The translations under genes were made by a program, and so were the position numbers. From the NCBI GenBank assembly GCA_021789595.1, contig JAJYJJ010000006.1, positions 75,747-139,746 of the forward strand: a stretch of DNA of 64,000 bases, read 5' to 3'. Shown in pieces: positions 17,256-31,093 of this stretch. This stretch comes from Nitrospirota bacterium (GTDB taxonomy: Bacteria; Nitrospirota; Thermodesulfovibrionia; UBA6902; JAJYJJ01). Position 1 is the first letter of the stretch. The number at the start of each line of letters is the position of its first letter. Under the pieces are notes generated by a model, which made no database searches, was not told the origin of the DNA, and worked only from the letters and a program-made list of their open reading frames with translations.

Positions 17256-17424
17256 GGATAAATCTTATCACGGAGACAATCAGGATGCAAATCCCTCTAA
17301 GGCCTGCCCTGATGCAGGGTTCTAACTGTATATCCGATACGCAGAAATATGCTACAATATGTCCGTTATTCTATGGAGATTATTGCAGGTGCTTTTAATA
17401 TAAAACAGCATCCGGAGGCAGTTT

Positions 17425-18810
17425 ATGATTAATAAGACTATCTTGAGACAATACGATATTAGAGGCGTATGGGGTAATGACCTTACAGAGGATGTCGCAT
17501 TTCAGATAGGACAGGGGTTCTCCACCTATCTGATAAGGAAACGCAATAAAGCCAACCTGAAGGTAAGTGTTGGAAGGGATGTAAGATTGAGTTCAAAACC
17601 ACTCAGAGACTCTCTGATAGAGGGTATCACATCTTCCGGGATCGATGTTGTTGACCTGGGTGTATGCCCCACACCACTTCAGTATTTCTCCATCTTCAGG
17701 CTTGGCCTTGATGGCGGTGTCATGATAACAGGCAGCCACAACCCGCCTGAATTCAATGGCTTCAAGCTATCTGTAGGCGAGGAGACTCTGTATGGAGATG
17801 AGATACAGGCAGTGGGAAGGATAATAGATGAAGGGATATTTGCCAGGGCAGATGGAAAAGGAGATGTAAGCCATTTCAATATCATTGATGAATATACAGG
17901 GTTTTTAAAGGGGCGTTTTAAAGAGATCAGAGGCCCAAAGGTCATCATTGATGCAGGAAACGGCACAGCAGGCTTAGTTGCACCGGATCTTCTCAGTGCC
18001 TTGGGATGCGATGTCACATGTCTATACTGCGAACCTGATGGCAGGTTCCCAAACCACCATCCTGACCCTGTGGTGGAGAAAAACCTCAAGGATCTGATCA
18101 GTGAGGTAAAAAATACAGGTGCAGATCTCGGCATTGGCTATGACGGCGATGCAGACAGGATTGGTGTAGTTGATAGTGACGGTGAGATTATATGGGGGGA
18201 CAAGTTGATGATAATATTCTCAAGGGATATATTGAGGGATAATCCTGGGGCAACCATCATCGGTGATGTAAAATGCTCCCAGAGCCTCTATGACGACATA
18301 AAATCCCACGGTGGAAACCCTATCATGTGGAAGACAGGGCATTCCCTGATAAAGGCAAAGCTGAAAGAGGAAAAGGCATTTCTTGCAGGAGAGATGTCAG
18401 GACATATATTCTTTTCTGATAGATATTTTGGATACGACGATGCCATATATGCAAGCTGCCGGCTGCTGCAGATACTCTTCAAGGCCGGGCCGCCTTTCAG
18501 TATAAAATCCCTCCTGAGAGGCGTTCCAAGGACATCGTCAACCCCTGAGATAAGATTCGATTGTCCTGATGATGTAAAATTCAGGGTTGTTGAAGATGCA
18601 AGAGAGGCATTCAAGGAATATCCATCGTCAACCATAGATGGCATAAGAATCCACTTTGACAATGGATGGGCACTTATAAGGGCATCAAACACACAGCCTG
18701 CCCTGGTCATGCGGTTTGAGGCAGCAGACGATGCCGAGCTAAAGAAGATAAGGGCATTTGTTGAAGAAAGACTGGACAGGATTCTGCAGCGATATAAAGG
18801 GATTCAATAG
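17425..18810 (+). CDS. Phosphomannomutase/phosphoglucomutase
   Basis: 461 aa; TGSHNPPEFNG phosphoserine loop, GYDGDADRIG metal site. Confidence 0.93.
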   Translation: MINKTILRQYDIRGVWGNDLTEDVAFQIGQGFSTYLIRKRNKANLKVSVGRDVRLSSKPLRDSLIEGITSSGIDVVDLGVCPTPLQYFSIFRLGLDGGVMITGSHNPPEFNGFKLSVGEETLYGDEIQAVGRIIDEGIFARADGKGDVSHFNIIDEYTGFLKGRFKEIRGPKVIIDAGNGTAGLVAPDLLSALGCDVTCLYCEPDGRFPNHHPDPVVEKNLKDLISEVKNTGADLGIGYDGDADRIGVVDSDGEIIWGDKLMIIFSRDILRDNPGATIIGDVKCSQSLYDDIKSHGGNPIMWKTGHSLIKAKLKEEKAFLAGEMSGHIFFSDRYFGYDDAIYASCRLLQILFKAGPPFSIKSLLRGVPRTSSTPEIRFDCPDDVKFRVVEDAREAFKEYPSSTIDGIRIHFDNGWALIRASNTQPALVMRFEAADDAELKKIRAFVEERLDRILQRYKGIQ

Positions 18811-19254
18811 TTATTCGCCCTTCTTCAGATGCCTCTGCTTCCTGGAGAGATAAACTATACACTCATCGCAGCTCTTGCTTACCTCCCTCTGGCATATCAT
18901 CCTGTTTATCTCCCAGCAGGGTTTTGTCCTATCCACAAAAGAGCTGCATCTATCCCTTCTATCCTTTGGACATTCATTTATTTCCCAGCAGGGGGCGTAT
19001 TTAAGGAGGCGCTTCACCCCCTCAATGCTTATCTTTCTCTGATGTATGAGGTCCCTCAAACACCTGAGCCACTTTATGTCGTTTTCAGAGTAGAAGCGGT
19101 TTTTGTTTCTTCTTGCAGGGCTGACAAGACCGTGTTTCTCATACAACCTCAGTGTCTGGTCGGTTGTCCCTATAAGTTCGGCTGCTATGCCAATAGGATA
19201 AAGAGGCATCTGTTTTTTCTCTTCTTCTGTCAATTCTATTTTTTGCTTCATCAA
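18811..19254 (-). CDS. MerR-family regulator with Cys-rich C-terminus
   Basis: 147 aa; YPIGIAAELIGTTDQTLRLYEKHGLVSPARRNKNRFYSENDIKWL plus two PCWEIN-C repeats. Confidence 0.85.
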   Translation of the reverse strand: MMKQKIELTEEEKKQMPLYPIGIAAELIGTTDQTLRLYEKHGLVSPARRNKNRFYSENDIKWLRCLRDLIHQRKISIEGVKRLLKYAPCWEINECPKDRRDRCSSFVDRTKPCWEINRMICQREVSKSCDECIVYLSRKQRHLKKGE

Positions 19255-19403
19255 GCCCTCCAGATAATCTAAACTTTAGAATTATTAAACATGTTTATAT
19301 ATAAAAAATCAAGTGGTTTATCTTGCCTAAATTTTCTGGCCCATACTATTAAGGCCTTATTTATGCTATTATAGGCACATTGAAATAGAGGCAGCTAAAC
19401 TGT

Positions 19404-23191
<3,788 letters not shown>

Positions 23192-23289
23192 ATCGGCAGA
23201 TAGGTTAAATTAAATAACTTTGCTCTGGTATTTGTCAAGAAGTTTCAGCCAGGCAACAATATTTTAATTCATATGGATTTTGACAAACA

Positions 23290-24318
23290 ATGATGCAAAT
23301 TGATAAGTTACCATATAGGAATATTGCTAAAAATGCAGCAATCCCATGTGTAACCTGTGTAATATGGAGAAATGTGTATATGGATAAAAGTGATGTTGCC
23401 GAGGATACCGCTGTGATACGCACTACAGTATCGCTGCGGAAGATGTTATGTCTTATGAGGCCTGTTGACCACCTCAACATATCATTTCTATCCTTTCTCC
23501 TGATCCTTACCCTTACCTTTAAAAAAAATCTTCCAATGTTTGATTATCTAATCTCCCTTTATAGCAGCCTGATTTTAATCCTTTTTATCCTCATCTATCT
23601 CAAGGGGAGATTTACCGGAAGACTCCTCATTGCCATCCATGAGATTATATTCCCACTAATGATTATAGTCCTGTGCTTCGATAGCCTCGGATATGTCGTC
23701 CACTACATAAACCCGGTTGATAAAGACCCGACCCTCATAAGGATAGACTACATGCTCTTTGGCACCAATCCCACGGTCTTTCTTGAACGGTTTGTAAATC
23801 CTCTATTAACCGATATTATGCAGCTTTCCTACAGCACATATTATTTTCTTCCTATAATATTCTGCCTTGCGCTTAAATTCCATAAAAAGCATGATGCCTT
23901 TGACAGGAGTGTTTTTCTGATAATACTCTGTTTTTATCTGTCATACATAGGTTACCTTATCTTCCCTGCCATAGGTCCCAGGTTTACACTCAACAGCCTT
24001 CAGTCCGTAGAGCTTAAAGGTTTCCTTGTAGGAGACATCATAAAGGAGACTCTTAATAGGCTTGAAGGGATAAAAAGGGATGCATTCCCAAGCGGCCATA
24101 CAGCCATAACAGTTGTGGTCATCTATCTTGCAGCAAGGTATGAAAGGCTGCTATTCAGGATTTATCTGCCTGCAGGCATTCTCCTTATAATCTCAACCGT
24201 CTATTGCAGGTATCACTATGTTATAGATGTGATTGCAGGTATTGCCCTTGCTGTAGTGAGCATATATATCGGAGAGAAATACTATAATATATGGTATAAA
24301 AAGAATAATCTCCCATGA
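23290..24318 (+). CDS. PAP2-superfamily membrane phosphatase/transferase
   Basis: 342 aa multi-TM; KRDAFPSGHTAI and YHYVIDVIAGI motifs; true start may be internal. Confidence 0.85.
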   Translation: MMQIDKLPYRNIAKNAAIPCVTCVIWRNVYMDKSDVAEDTAVIRTTVSLRKMLCLMRPVDHLNISFLSFLLILTLTFKKNLPMFDYLISLYSSLILILFILIYLKGRFTGRLLIAIHEIIFPLMIIVLCFDSLGYVVHYINPVDKDPTLIRIDYMLFGTNPTVFLERFVNPLLTDIMQLSYSTYYFLPIIFCLALKFHKKHDAFDRSVFLIILCFYLSYIGYLIFPAIGPRFTLNSLQSVELKGFLVGDIIKETLNRLEGIKRDAFPSGHTAITVVVIYLAARYERLLFRIYLPAGILLIISTVYCRYHYVIDVIAGIALAVVSIYIGEKYYNIWYKKNNLP

Positions 24319-25004
24319 AGATTTTGATAGTAGAGGATGAAAAGAGGATTGCGGAGGTTGTAAGGGCATACCTGCAATCAGAGGGCTACTCTGTGGTATG
24401 GACAGACACTGGCATAAAGGCATTAGATGCCTTCAGCAGGCTCAGGCCTTCACTTGTAGTCCTTGACCTTTTGCTTCCTGATATGCCAGGCGAGGATGTG
24501 TGCAGGCAAATAAGGGAGACCTCTGATATCCCGATTATCATGATGACTGCAAAGAGCGCAGAGGAAGACAGGATAAAGGGACTTGGCATCGGCGCAGATG
24601 ATTATATAGTCAAACCCTTTAGTCCGAGAGAACTTGTGGCAAGGGTAAAGGCAGTGTTGAGAAGGACAAATAAGGATGAGGATATTGTCTTGAGCTTTAA
24701 CAAAGGGAGCCTTGTTATAGATGGCCAGGCCCACGAAGTAAGGGTATCCAGGGACACAAGGTCGCTTACGCCAATGGAATTTAAACTCCTGTTTTGTCTT
24801 GCAAGGAATCACGGAAAGGTTATGAGCCGCTCACAACTTATAGATGCGACCCAGGGCTATGAATTCGAAGGCTATGACAGGACGATAGACGCCCATATAA
24901 AAAATATACGACAGAAGATCGAGGCCGACCCAAAGAAACCTATTTTTATTCAGACCATATACGGTATTGGTTATAAGTTTACAGGAAGGCCTGATGCGGG
25001 TTAA
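24315..25004 (+). CDS. OmpR-family response regulator
   Basis: 229 aa; receiver (VLDLLLPDMPGED) and winged-helix C-terminus. Confidence 0.93.
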   Translation: MKILIVEDEKRIAEVVRAYLQSEGYSVVWTDTGIKALDAFSRLRPSLVVLDLLLPDMPGEDVCRQIRETSDIPIIMMTAKSAEEDRIKGLGIGADDYIVKPFSPRELVARVKAVLRRTNKDEDIVLSFNKGSLVIDGQAHEVRVSRDTRSLTPMEFKLLFCLARNHGKVMSRSQLIDATQGYEFEGYDRTIDAHIKNIRQKIEADPKKPIFIQTIYGIGYKFTGRPDAG

Positions 25005-26331
25005 ATTTTTTATCGCATTCCTTAGCATAATCGTAGTTACCCTTATATCCAGCGTCCTTTACAGCAGGCTGATTTTAAGTGATATAAAGGATTATATGAA
25101 AGGCGCGATGGAGGATAAGGTATACATGATTACAGCCTCCATCGAGGCCGATTATGCAAGACACGGTTGGAATGGAGAATTCCTTAGAAAAGACACTATG
25201 TGGGCGCTTATGCTTGGTTACGATATAACAGTGAAGGGCATAAATGATGCCGTCATAATATCTACAGGGGATGTTTATGATAGCATAGACCTTGTGCTCA
25301 AAAGAAGATTGGAGGGGATGGGTATAGCCTTTAAGGCCGTGAATAAAAGACCGTATGAGCCCTATCCATTATTTGTCGAAGGGAATCAGGTCGGAACCCT
25401 TTATGCAAGACCTATAATGAGTCCGATAATTATTGAAAAGGGCGGTATACTTGAGCAAAGGGGGAGAAGTTTCCTCGTCTTTTCAATGCTTATAGTCGGT
25501 GTCATAGCTTTATTCTTTAGTGTCCTGCTTACACTGCATTTTACCAGCCCCATAAGGTCACTCACAAGGTCGTCAAGGGCTATCGGCCAGGGAGACTTCA
25601 GCCGGCGCGTGGATATAAGATCAGGAGACGAGCTTGGCGAGTTGTCATCTGCCTTCAACAATATGGCAGATGCCCTTCAGCGACAGGACAGGCTTAGAAG
25701 ACATCTCATGTCAAATGCTGCCCACGAATTAAGAACCCCCTTAACCATCATAAAAGGCCAGATTGAGGGCATGATAGACGGCGTTATCCCTCTGGACAGG
25801 GAGAAACTCAACAGCGTGTATGACGATGTTGAAAGGCTTGGTGGGCTTGTCAACGGGATTGAGGATCTGACAAGGGCAGAAGCAGGAAGGCTATCTGTAA
25901 ACAGGATTGAGGTAGATTTGGGAGAATTTCTCTCCGGTATTGTTGAACGGTTTAATCCATTATTTTTTAAAAAAGGTCTCTATCTGAATCTTAAGGCGTC
26001 TAATAAACTTAAGGCAAGGATAGACCCTGATAAGACAGAGCAGATCATTAATAATATTTTAAGTAACGCCCTTAAATTTACCGGGACAGGAGGCGTAGAA
26101 ATAGGGTATGAAAGGCAGGACAAGACCATCGTTGTATCTGTAAAGGACACAGGCATAGGAATAAATGAGGCTGACCTCCCCTTTATCTTTGAGCGGTTTT
26201 ATAAGACAGGAGAGGGTTTTGGTATAGGGCTGTCTATTGCAAAGGAATTGGCAGAGGCCCAGGCAGGGCAGATAAAGGTCGAAAGCGCAAAAGGGGCTGG
26301 TTCGACATTTACATTATACCTGCCAGTGTAA
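24994..26331 (+). CDS. Sensor histidine kinase (HAMP, HisKA, HATPase)
   Basis: NAAHELRTPLTIIKGQIEG, IINNILSNALKFT, DTGIGI; start placed at MRVKFFIAF rather than ORF-track 24967. Confidence 0.92.
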   Translation: MRVKFFIAFLSIIVVTLISSVLYSRLILSDIKDYMKGAMEDKVYMITASIEADYARHGWNGEFLRKDTMWALMLGYDITVKGINDAVIISTGDVYDSIDLVLKRRLEGMGIAFKAVNKRPYEPYPLFVEGNQVGTLYARPIMSPIIIEKGGILEQRGRSFLVFSMLIVGVIALFFSVLLTLHFTSPIRSLTRSSRAIGQGDFSRRVDIRSGDELGELSSAFNNMADALQRQDRLRRHLMSNAAHELRTPLTIIKGQIEGMIDGVIPLDREKLNSVYDDVERLGGLVNGIEDLTRAEAGRLSVNRIEVDLGEFLSGIVERFNPLFFKKGLYLNLKASNKLKARIDPDKTEQIINNILSNALKFTGTGGVEIGYERQDKTIVVSVKDTGIGINEADLPFIFERFYKTGEGFGIGLSIAKELAEAQAGQIKVESAKGAGSTFTLYLPV

Positions 26332-26357
26332 TCTTATTTCTCGGTTAATAAATCACA

Positions 26358-26633
26358 GTGTCTGAAAAGGATTACATAACAATAAAGATTAAGGTGCAGC
26401 CGAGGGCATCCCGCTCAGAGATAGTGGGCTGGCATGGTGACAGTATAAGGGTCAGGCTTGCTGCAGTGCCTGTTGATGGGAAGGCCAACATCGAGCTTGT
26501 AGAGCTTCTCTCTAAAAACCTCGGTGTTAAGAAATCCGATATAGACATAATTAGCGGAGAATTTGCAAAGACAAAACTTCTCAGGATTAAGGGCATTAAA
26601 GACCTGAATAGCCTGAACATAAAGCCTTCATAA
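26358..26633 (+). CDS. DUF167 family protein
   Basis: 91 aa, VQPRASRSEIVGW...VRLAAVPVDGKANIELVELLSK; starts with non-ATG codon. Confidence 0.88.
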   Translation: MSEKDYITIKIKVQPRASRSEIVGWHGDSIRVRLAAVPVDGKANIELVELLSKNLGVKKSDIDIISGEFAKTKLLRIKGIKDLNSLNIKPS

Positions 26634-26706
26634 TTCCTTCAATATTTCGTGTTATCATTTCAGCATGATAAGGTCTACAGCAGAATCAGGCAGCAAAGAG
26701 ATATCT

Positions 26707-27048
26707 ATGAAGTGGGCACATGCCTTGTTTTTGCTTGTATCAGTATGTCTTTTTTCTTTTGTATTTTATGGCTACTCGTTTGCAGGGATGTCTAAAGACG
26801 TATATAGGTCTCCCTATGGTCTGTGTTGTCCAGGTTCGGGTAACTGCTATGGTGTTCAGAAGGGGCTTATGACCCAAAGGCAGGTCTATGATTTCATAAA
26901 GGACTACTATCGCAGAGAGAACCTCAGAATCGGGGCAATAAGGCCAGTAGGACCGTGGTTTTTTATGGTGGATATATTTAAGGGGGATAAGCAGATAGAC
27001 AGGGTTCTTATAGATAGACGGACAGGCAGGATAAGGACAACATATTAA
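26707..27048 (+). CDS. Hypothetical secreted protein
   Basis: Signal-peptide-like N-terminus MKWAHALFLLVSVCLFSFVFYGYSFA; no family recognised; ORF track starts at 26665. Confidence 0.65.
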   Translation: MKWAHALFLLVSVCLFSFVFYGYSFAGMSKDVYRSPYGLCCPGSGNCYGVQKGLMTQRQVYDFIKDYYRRENLRIGAIRPVGPWFFMVDIFKGDKQIDRVLIDRRTGRIRTTY

Positions 27049-27201
27049 TGTATGAGTACCGGACATCGGAGAAAAACCCCGATGGACACTCTGACATTGG
27101 AGGAGGTGAGAGAAATGATACGCAATAAATTTCTATATGTAAATTAAATACCTGATCTGTTCAGGTCAAAATCCATGTAACAACCAAAGGAGGATTAGGA
27201 G

Positions 27202-27753
27202 ATGAAAAGGTTTATGATTTTGTTCTTCTCACTGTTTCTTGTATTTGCCGTAATCGGCACAGGGGATGCTGTGATGAAGAGGCAGGCAGACAAAATGGCC
27301 CATGGCGGAATGATGGGCGGCGATATGGGGTGCGGCTGCATGGGTATGGGGATGATGGGCGACCCCGGTCATATCCTCAGGAATGCAAAGTTTCTTGGCC
27401 TTGATGCAAAACAGAAGACAGCTATTGGCGAGATAGTATTAAAGGCAAGGAAAGAGACGATAAAGAAGATGGCTGACCTTGAGATTGCAAGATTAGACCT
27501 GAAGGAGATTGTCAAAAAGGACCTCATTGACATGGATGCAGCCAAGGCCAAGATAAAACAGATAGAAGCCATAAAGTCCGATATGATGCTTGCACATATA
27601 GCGGATCTTGAGAAAATCAGGAATGTTCTAACTCCGGAACAGAGGGAAAAATTCAATGAGCTTATGGAAATGCCTATGATGGGGATGGGTGGAATGATGG
27701 GCAGAGGGATGATGGATAATATGCCCATGATGGATATGGGGAATCAGCCTTAG
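27202..27753 (+). CDS. Spy/CpxP-like periplasmic protein, Met-rich
   Basis: 183 aa; signal peptide, helical core LGLDAKQKTAIGEIV..., Met/Gly-rich N and C segments. Confidence 0.75.
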   Translation: MKRFMILFFSLFLVFAVIGTGDAVMKRQADKMAHGGMMGGDMGCGCMGMGMMGDPGHILRNAKFLGLDAKQKTAIGEIVLKARKETIKKMADLEIARLDLKEIVKKDLIDMDAAKAKIKQIEAIKSDMMLAHIADLEKIRNVLTPEQREKFNELMEMPMMGMGGMMGRGMMDNMPMMDMGNQP

Positions 27754-27776
27754 ACCGCAAAGCAGAATATTTAGAT

Positions 27777-27809
27777 AAGGGGGGCTGATGTAAATCAGTC
27801 CCCCCTTTT
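27777..27809. terminator. Bidirectional intrinsic-terminator-like hairpin
   Basis: AAGGGGGGCTGATgtaaATCAGTCCCCCCTTTT between convergent genes. Confidence 0.85.
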
Positions 27810-27837
27810 GTCAAACCCCAGCAATGCTGCCAGTAGA

Positions 27838-29256
27838 TTAAATATCAAAGTAGAGGAAGAACTCGTGTGGATGCGGCCTCAATCTTAGGGCATCCACCTC
27901 TTTTGTCCTCTTGTAACTTATCCATGTCTCTATCAGGTCATCTGTAAATACATCTCCCTTTCTAAGGAAGGTGTTGTCTGCCTCAAGGTTATCGAGGGCA
28001 TCCTCAAGGCTTGCTGGCATTGTAGGAACTGATGCCAGCTCCTCAGGGCCAAGTTCGTATATATCCTTATCAAGCGGCTCGCCTGGATGTATCTTGTTTT
28101 CTATGCCGTCAAGCCCTGCCATGAGCATAGCAGCAAATGCAAGATATGGATTGCATGATGGATCAGGGAATCTGACCTCTATTCTCTTTGTCTTTGGATT
28201 TGCAGAATACATCGGGATGCGGACACCTGCAGAGCGGTTCCTTCCAGAATATGCAAGGTTCACAGGCGCCTCGAATCCAGGTGTAAGCCTCTTGTAAGAG
28301 TTTGTAGTTGGGTTTGTAAAGGCTGCAAGGGCAGGGGCATGTTTCAGGATTCCACCGATGTAATAAAGCGCAAGCTCGCTCATGCCTGCATATCCATTGC
28401 CTGCAAACAGCGGTTTATTGCCTTTCCAGAGGCTCTGGTGTGTGTGCATGCCTGAACCGTTGTCGCCAAAGATGGGTTTTGGCATAAAGGTGACGGTCTT
28501 ACTATGCCTCCTTGCAACATTCTTGATGATGTATTTGAATATCATAAGCTGGTCAGCCATCTTTATAAGGGGGGCGAAACGCATGTCTATCTCGGCCTGG
28601 CCAGCAGTTGCCACCTCGTGATGCTGTTTTTCGACATAGATGCCGCATTTCTGCATCTCAAGGCACATCTCGGTTCTGATGTCTTCCTGGCTGTCTGTTG
28701 GAGGAACGGGGAAATAACCCTCCTTATGCCTTGGTTTGTAGCCGAGATTCGGATTCTCCTCACGGCCTGAATTCCATATACCCTCTACAGAGTCAACAAT
28801 GTAAAATCCGCTGTTAGCTGTCTGGTCAAACCTGACATCATCAAATATAAAGAACTCTGCCTCAGGGCCAAAGTATGCCGTATCTGCTATCTTCAGAGAC
28901 TTCATATATGCCTCTGCCTTCTGTGCAACATATCTCGGGTCTCGGCTGTAAGACTCCTTTGTTATGGGGTCAACGATGTTACATATAAGACTCAGGGTTG
29001 GATACTCCCTGAATGAGTCCATAAAGGCAGTATCAGGGTCGGGCACAACAAGCATATCGCTTGTATGTATTGCCTGCCATCCCCTTATACTTGAGCCGTC
29101 AAAGCCAAAGCCTTCCTCAAAGACATCTTCTTTCAGTTCATCGATGGGCACTGAAAAGTGCTGCCATATGCCGGGAAGGTCAAGGAACTTGAGATCAACC
29201 ATCTGTGCCTTGTTTTCCTGGGCCAATTTGATTACATCCTTTGCTGTCATAGACAA
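27838..29256 (-). CDS. glnA: Glutamine synthetase type I
   Basis: 472 aa; [40 protein letters not shown]. Confidence 0.96.
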   Translation of the reverse strand: MSMTAKDVIKLAQENKAQMVDLKFLDLPGIWQHFSVPIDELKEDVFEEGFGFDGSSIRGWQAIHTSDMLVVPDPDTAFMDSFREYPTLSLICNIVDPITKESYSRDPRYVAQKAEAYMKSLKIADTAYFGPEAEFFIFDDVRFDQTANSGFYIVDSVEGIWNSGREENPNLGYKPRHKEGYFPVPPTDSQEDIRTEMCLEMQKCGIYVEKQHHEVATAGQAEIDMRFAPLIKMADQLMIFKYIIKNVARRHSKTVTFMPKPIFGDNGSGMHTHQSLWKGNKPLFAGNGYAGMSELALYYIGGILKHAPALAAFTNPTTNSYKRLTPGFEAPVNLAYSGRNRSAGVRIPMYSANPKTKRIEVRFPDPSCNPYLAFAAMLMAGLDGIENKIHPGEPLDKDIYELGPEELASVPTMPASLEDALDNLEADNTFLRKGDVFTDDLIETWISYKRTKEVDALRLRPHPHEFFLYFDI

Positions 29257-29296
29257 TCCTCCTTTTATGATTTTATCGGATAAACCCGATCTAAAA

Positions 29297-29638
<342 letters not shown>

Positions 29639-29701
29639 TCACCTCCTCGGCCTGGTTTTATAGACTACTAAACTTCTTGGTTTTTGTAAAGGGCATCTTA
29701 A

Positions 29702-30982
29702 TCATGGCTTCACTGCGACCTCAGGATTTGCCTCTATGGAGTGTACGCTCAGGTCTGCGCCCCTGTATTCTTCTTCCTCGGAGAGCCTTATGCCTGTTGT
29801 TCTTTTCAGAATGCCATAGACGATAAAACTTGAGACAACCGCTATTACTATTGCAGCAAAAACCCCTATCAGTTGCGAAAGCAGATTGACACCTCCGAGA
29901 CCGCCGAGGGCCTTTGAGCCGAATATGCCTGCTGCTATCCCGCCCCATGAACCAACAAGGCCGTGAAGCGGCCATACGCCGAGAACATCGTCTATCCTTA
30001 ACCTCTCCTGCTCAAAGACAAAACCTTTTACAAATATTATGGATGCAATGGCTCCGATAAAGACCGCTCCGATTGGATGGACAATATCCGAGCCCGCACA
30101 GATGGCAACAAGCCCTGCAAGGGCTCCATTGTGGACAAAGCCAGGGTCATTTCTGGATATGAAAAGGGCTGAAAGGATACCGCCAACCATTGCCATAAGT
30201 GAATTTACAGCAACGAGGCCTGAGATAGCCTGCAGCGATTGCGCACTCATAACATTAAAACCGAACCATCCAACAGCAAGTATCCAGCTTCCAAGGGCAA
30301 GAAATGGTATGCTGCTTACAGGTATCGGCCTGCTCTTACCTGATGGGCTGTATCTGCCTGTCCTTGGACCAAGCAGGATTATTGCAGGGAGTGCAAGCCA
30401 TCCGCCCATGGAATGGACAACGACAGAACCTGCATAGTCGTGAAAGGATGCACCAATATCCTTGAGCACGGATTGAAGACCGAGGATACTGCTGCCTGTG
30501 CTGAATCTGCCCCAGATGATGCCCTCGAAAAATGGATATACCAATGCGACAAAGATGCCGCCTGCAAAAAGTTGCGGGTAGAACCTTGCCCTCTCGGCTA
30601 TTCCGCCTGAGATAATTGCAGGGATACATGCAGCAAATGTGAGCAGGAAGAAGTAATGGACCAGGTTAAAACCCTTTGAATCTCCGAGTAATGCCTGGGC
30701 AGGTTTAAGAAAGTCCATGCCGTATGCAAGGGGGAATCCTATGAGGAAATAAACAAGGGTTGATACAGACCAATCAGAGAGTATCTTTACAAGGGCATTT
30801 ACCTGGTTTTTCTGCCTCACAGTACCGACCTCGAGAAAGGCGAAACCCGCATGCATGGCAAATATCATTACCGCGCCAAGCATCATAAACAATACATCAG
30901 CGCTTCGCTGCAGACCTAAAAGCTCATTCATGATAACGCTCCTTCTTATACCCAGATTTACTGTTATTGCTGCAAATAGCAA
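29702..30982 (-). CDS. amtB: Ammonium transporter; start probably internal (MNELLGLQRSADVLF)
   Basis: 426 aa; multi-TM Amt family, DYAGSVVVHSMGGWLAL. Confidence 0.94.
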   Translation of the reverse strand: MLFAAITVNLGIRRSVIMNELLGLQRSADVLFMMLGAVMIFAMHAGFAFLEVGTVRQKNQVNALVKILSDWSVSTLVYFLIGFPLAYGMDFLKPAQALLGDSKGFNLVHYFFLLTFAACIPAIISGGIAERARFYPQLFAGGIFVALVYPFFEGIIWGRFSTGSSILGLQSVLKDIGASFHDYAGSVVVHSMGGWLALPAIILLGPRTGRYSPSGKSRPIPVSSIPFLALGSWILAVGWFGFNVMSAQSLQAISGLVAVNSLMAMVGGILSALFISRNDPGFVHNGALAGLVAICAGSDIVHPIGAVFIGAIASIIFVKGFVFEQERLRIDDVLGVWPLHGLVGSWGGIAAGIFGSKALGGLGGVNLLSQLIGVFAAIVIAVVSSFIVYGILKRTTGIRLSEEEEYRGADLSVHSIEANPEVAVKP

Positions 30983-31045
30983 TCAATATTCATGCCAGAA
31001 CAATTCCCCTTATTTTATTTGACCTATTGGATTGGAAGGCGAAGG

Positions 31046-31068
31046 ATATGCCTGTTAAACAGGCATAT
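31046..31068. terminator. Hairpin downstream of uvrB (possible terminator)
   Basis: ATATGCCTGT-TAA-ACAGGCATAT, perfect 10-bp stem; no clear U-tract. Confidence 0.4.
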
Positions 31069-31093
31069 GTGCTCAGATATTAGGCAGAAATAA

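Noticed and set aside
23192-23289. SAM riboswitch upstream of metK
   Set aside because: The leader is short and no SAM-riboswitch-like helices or conserved cores were recognised.
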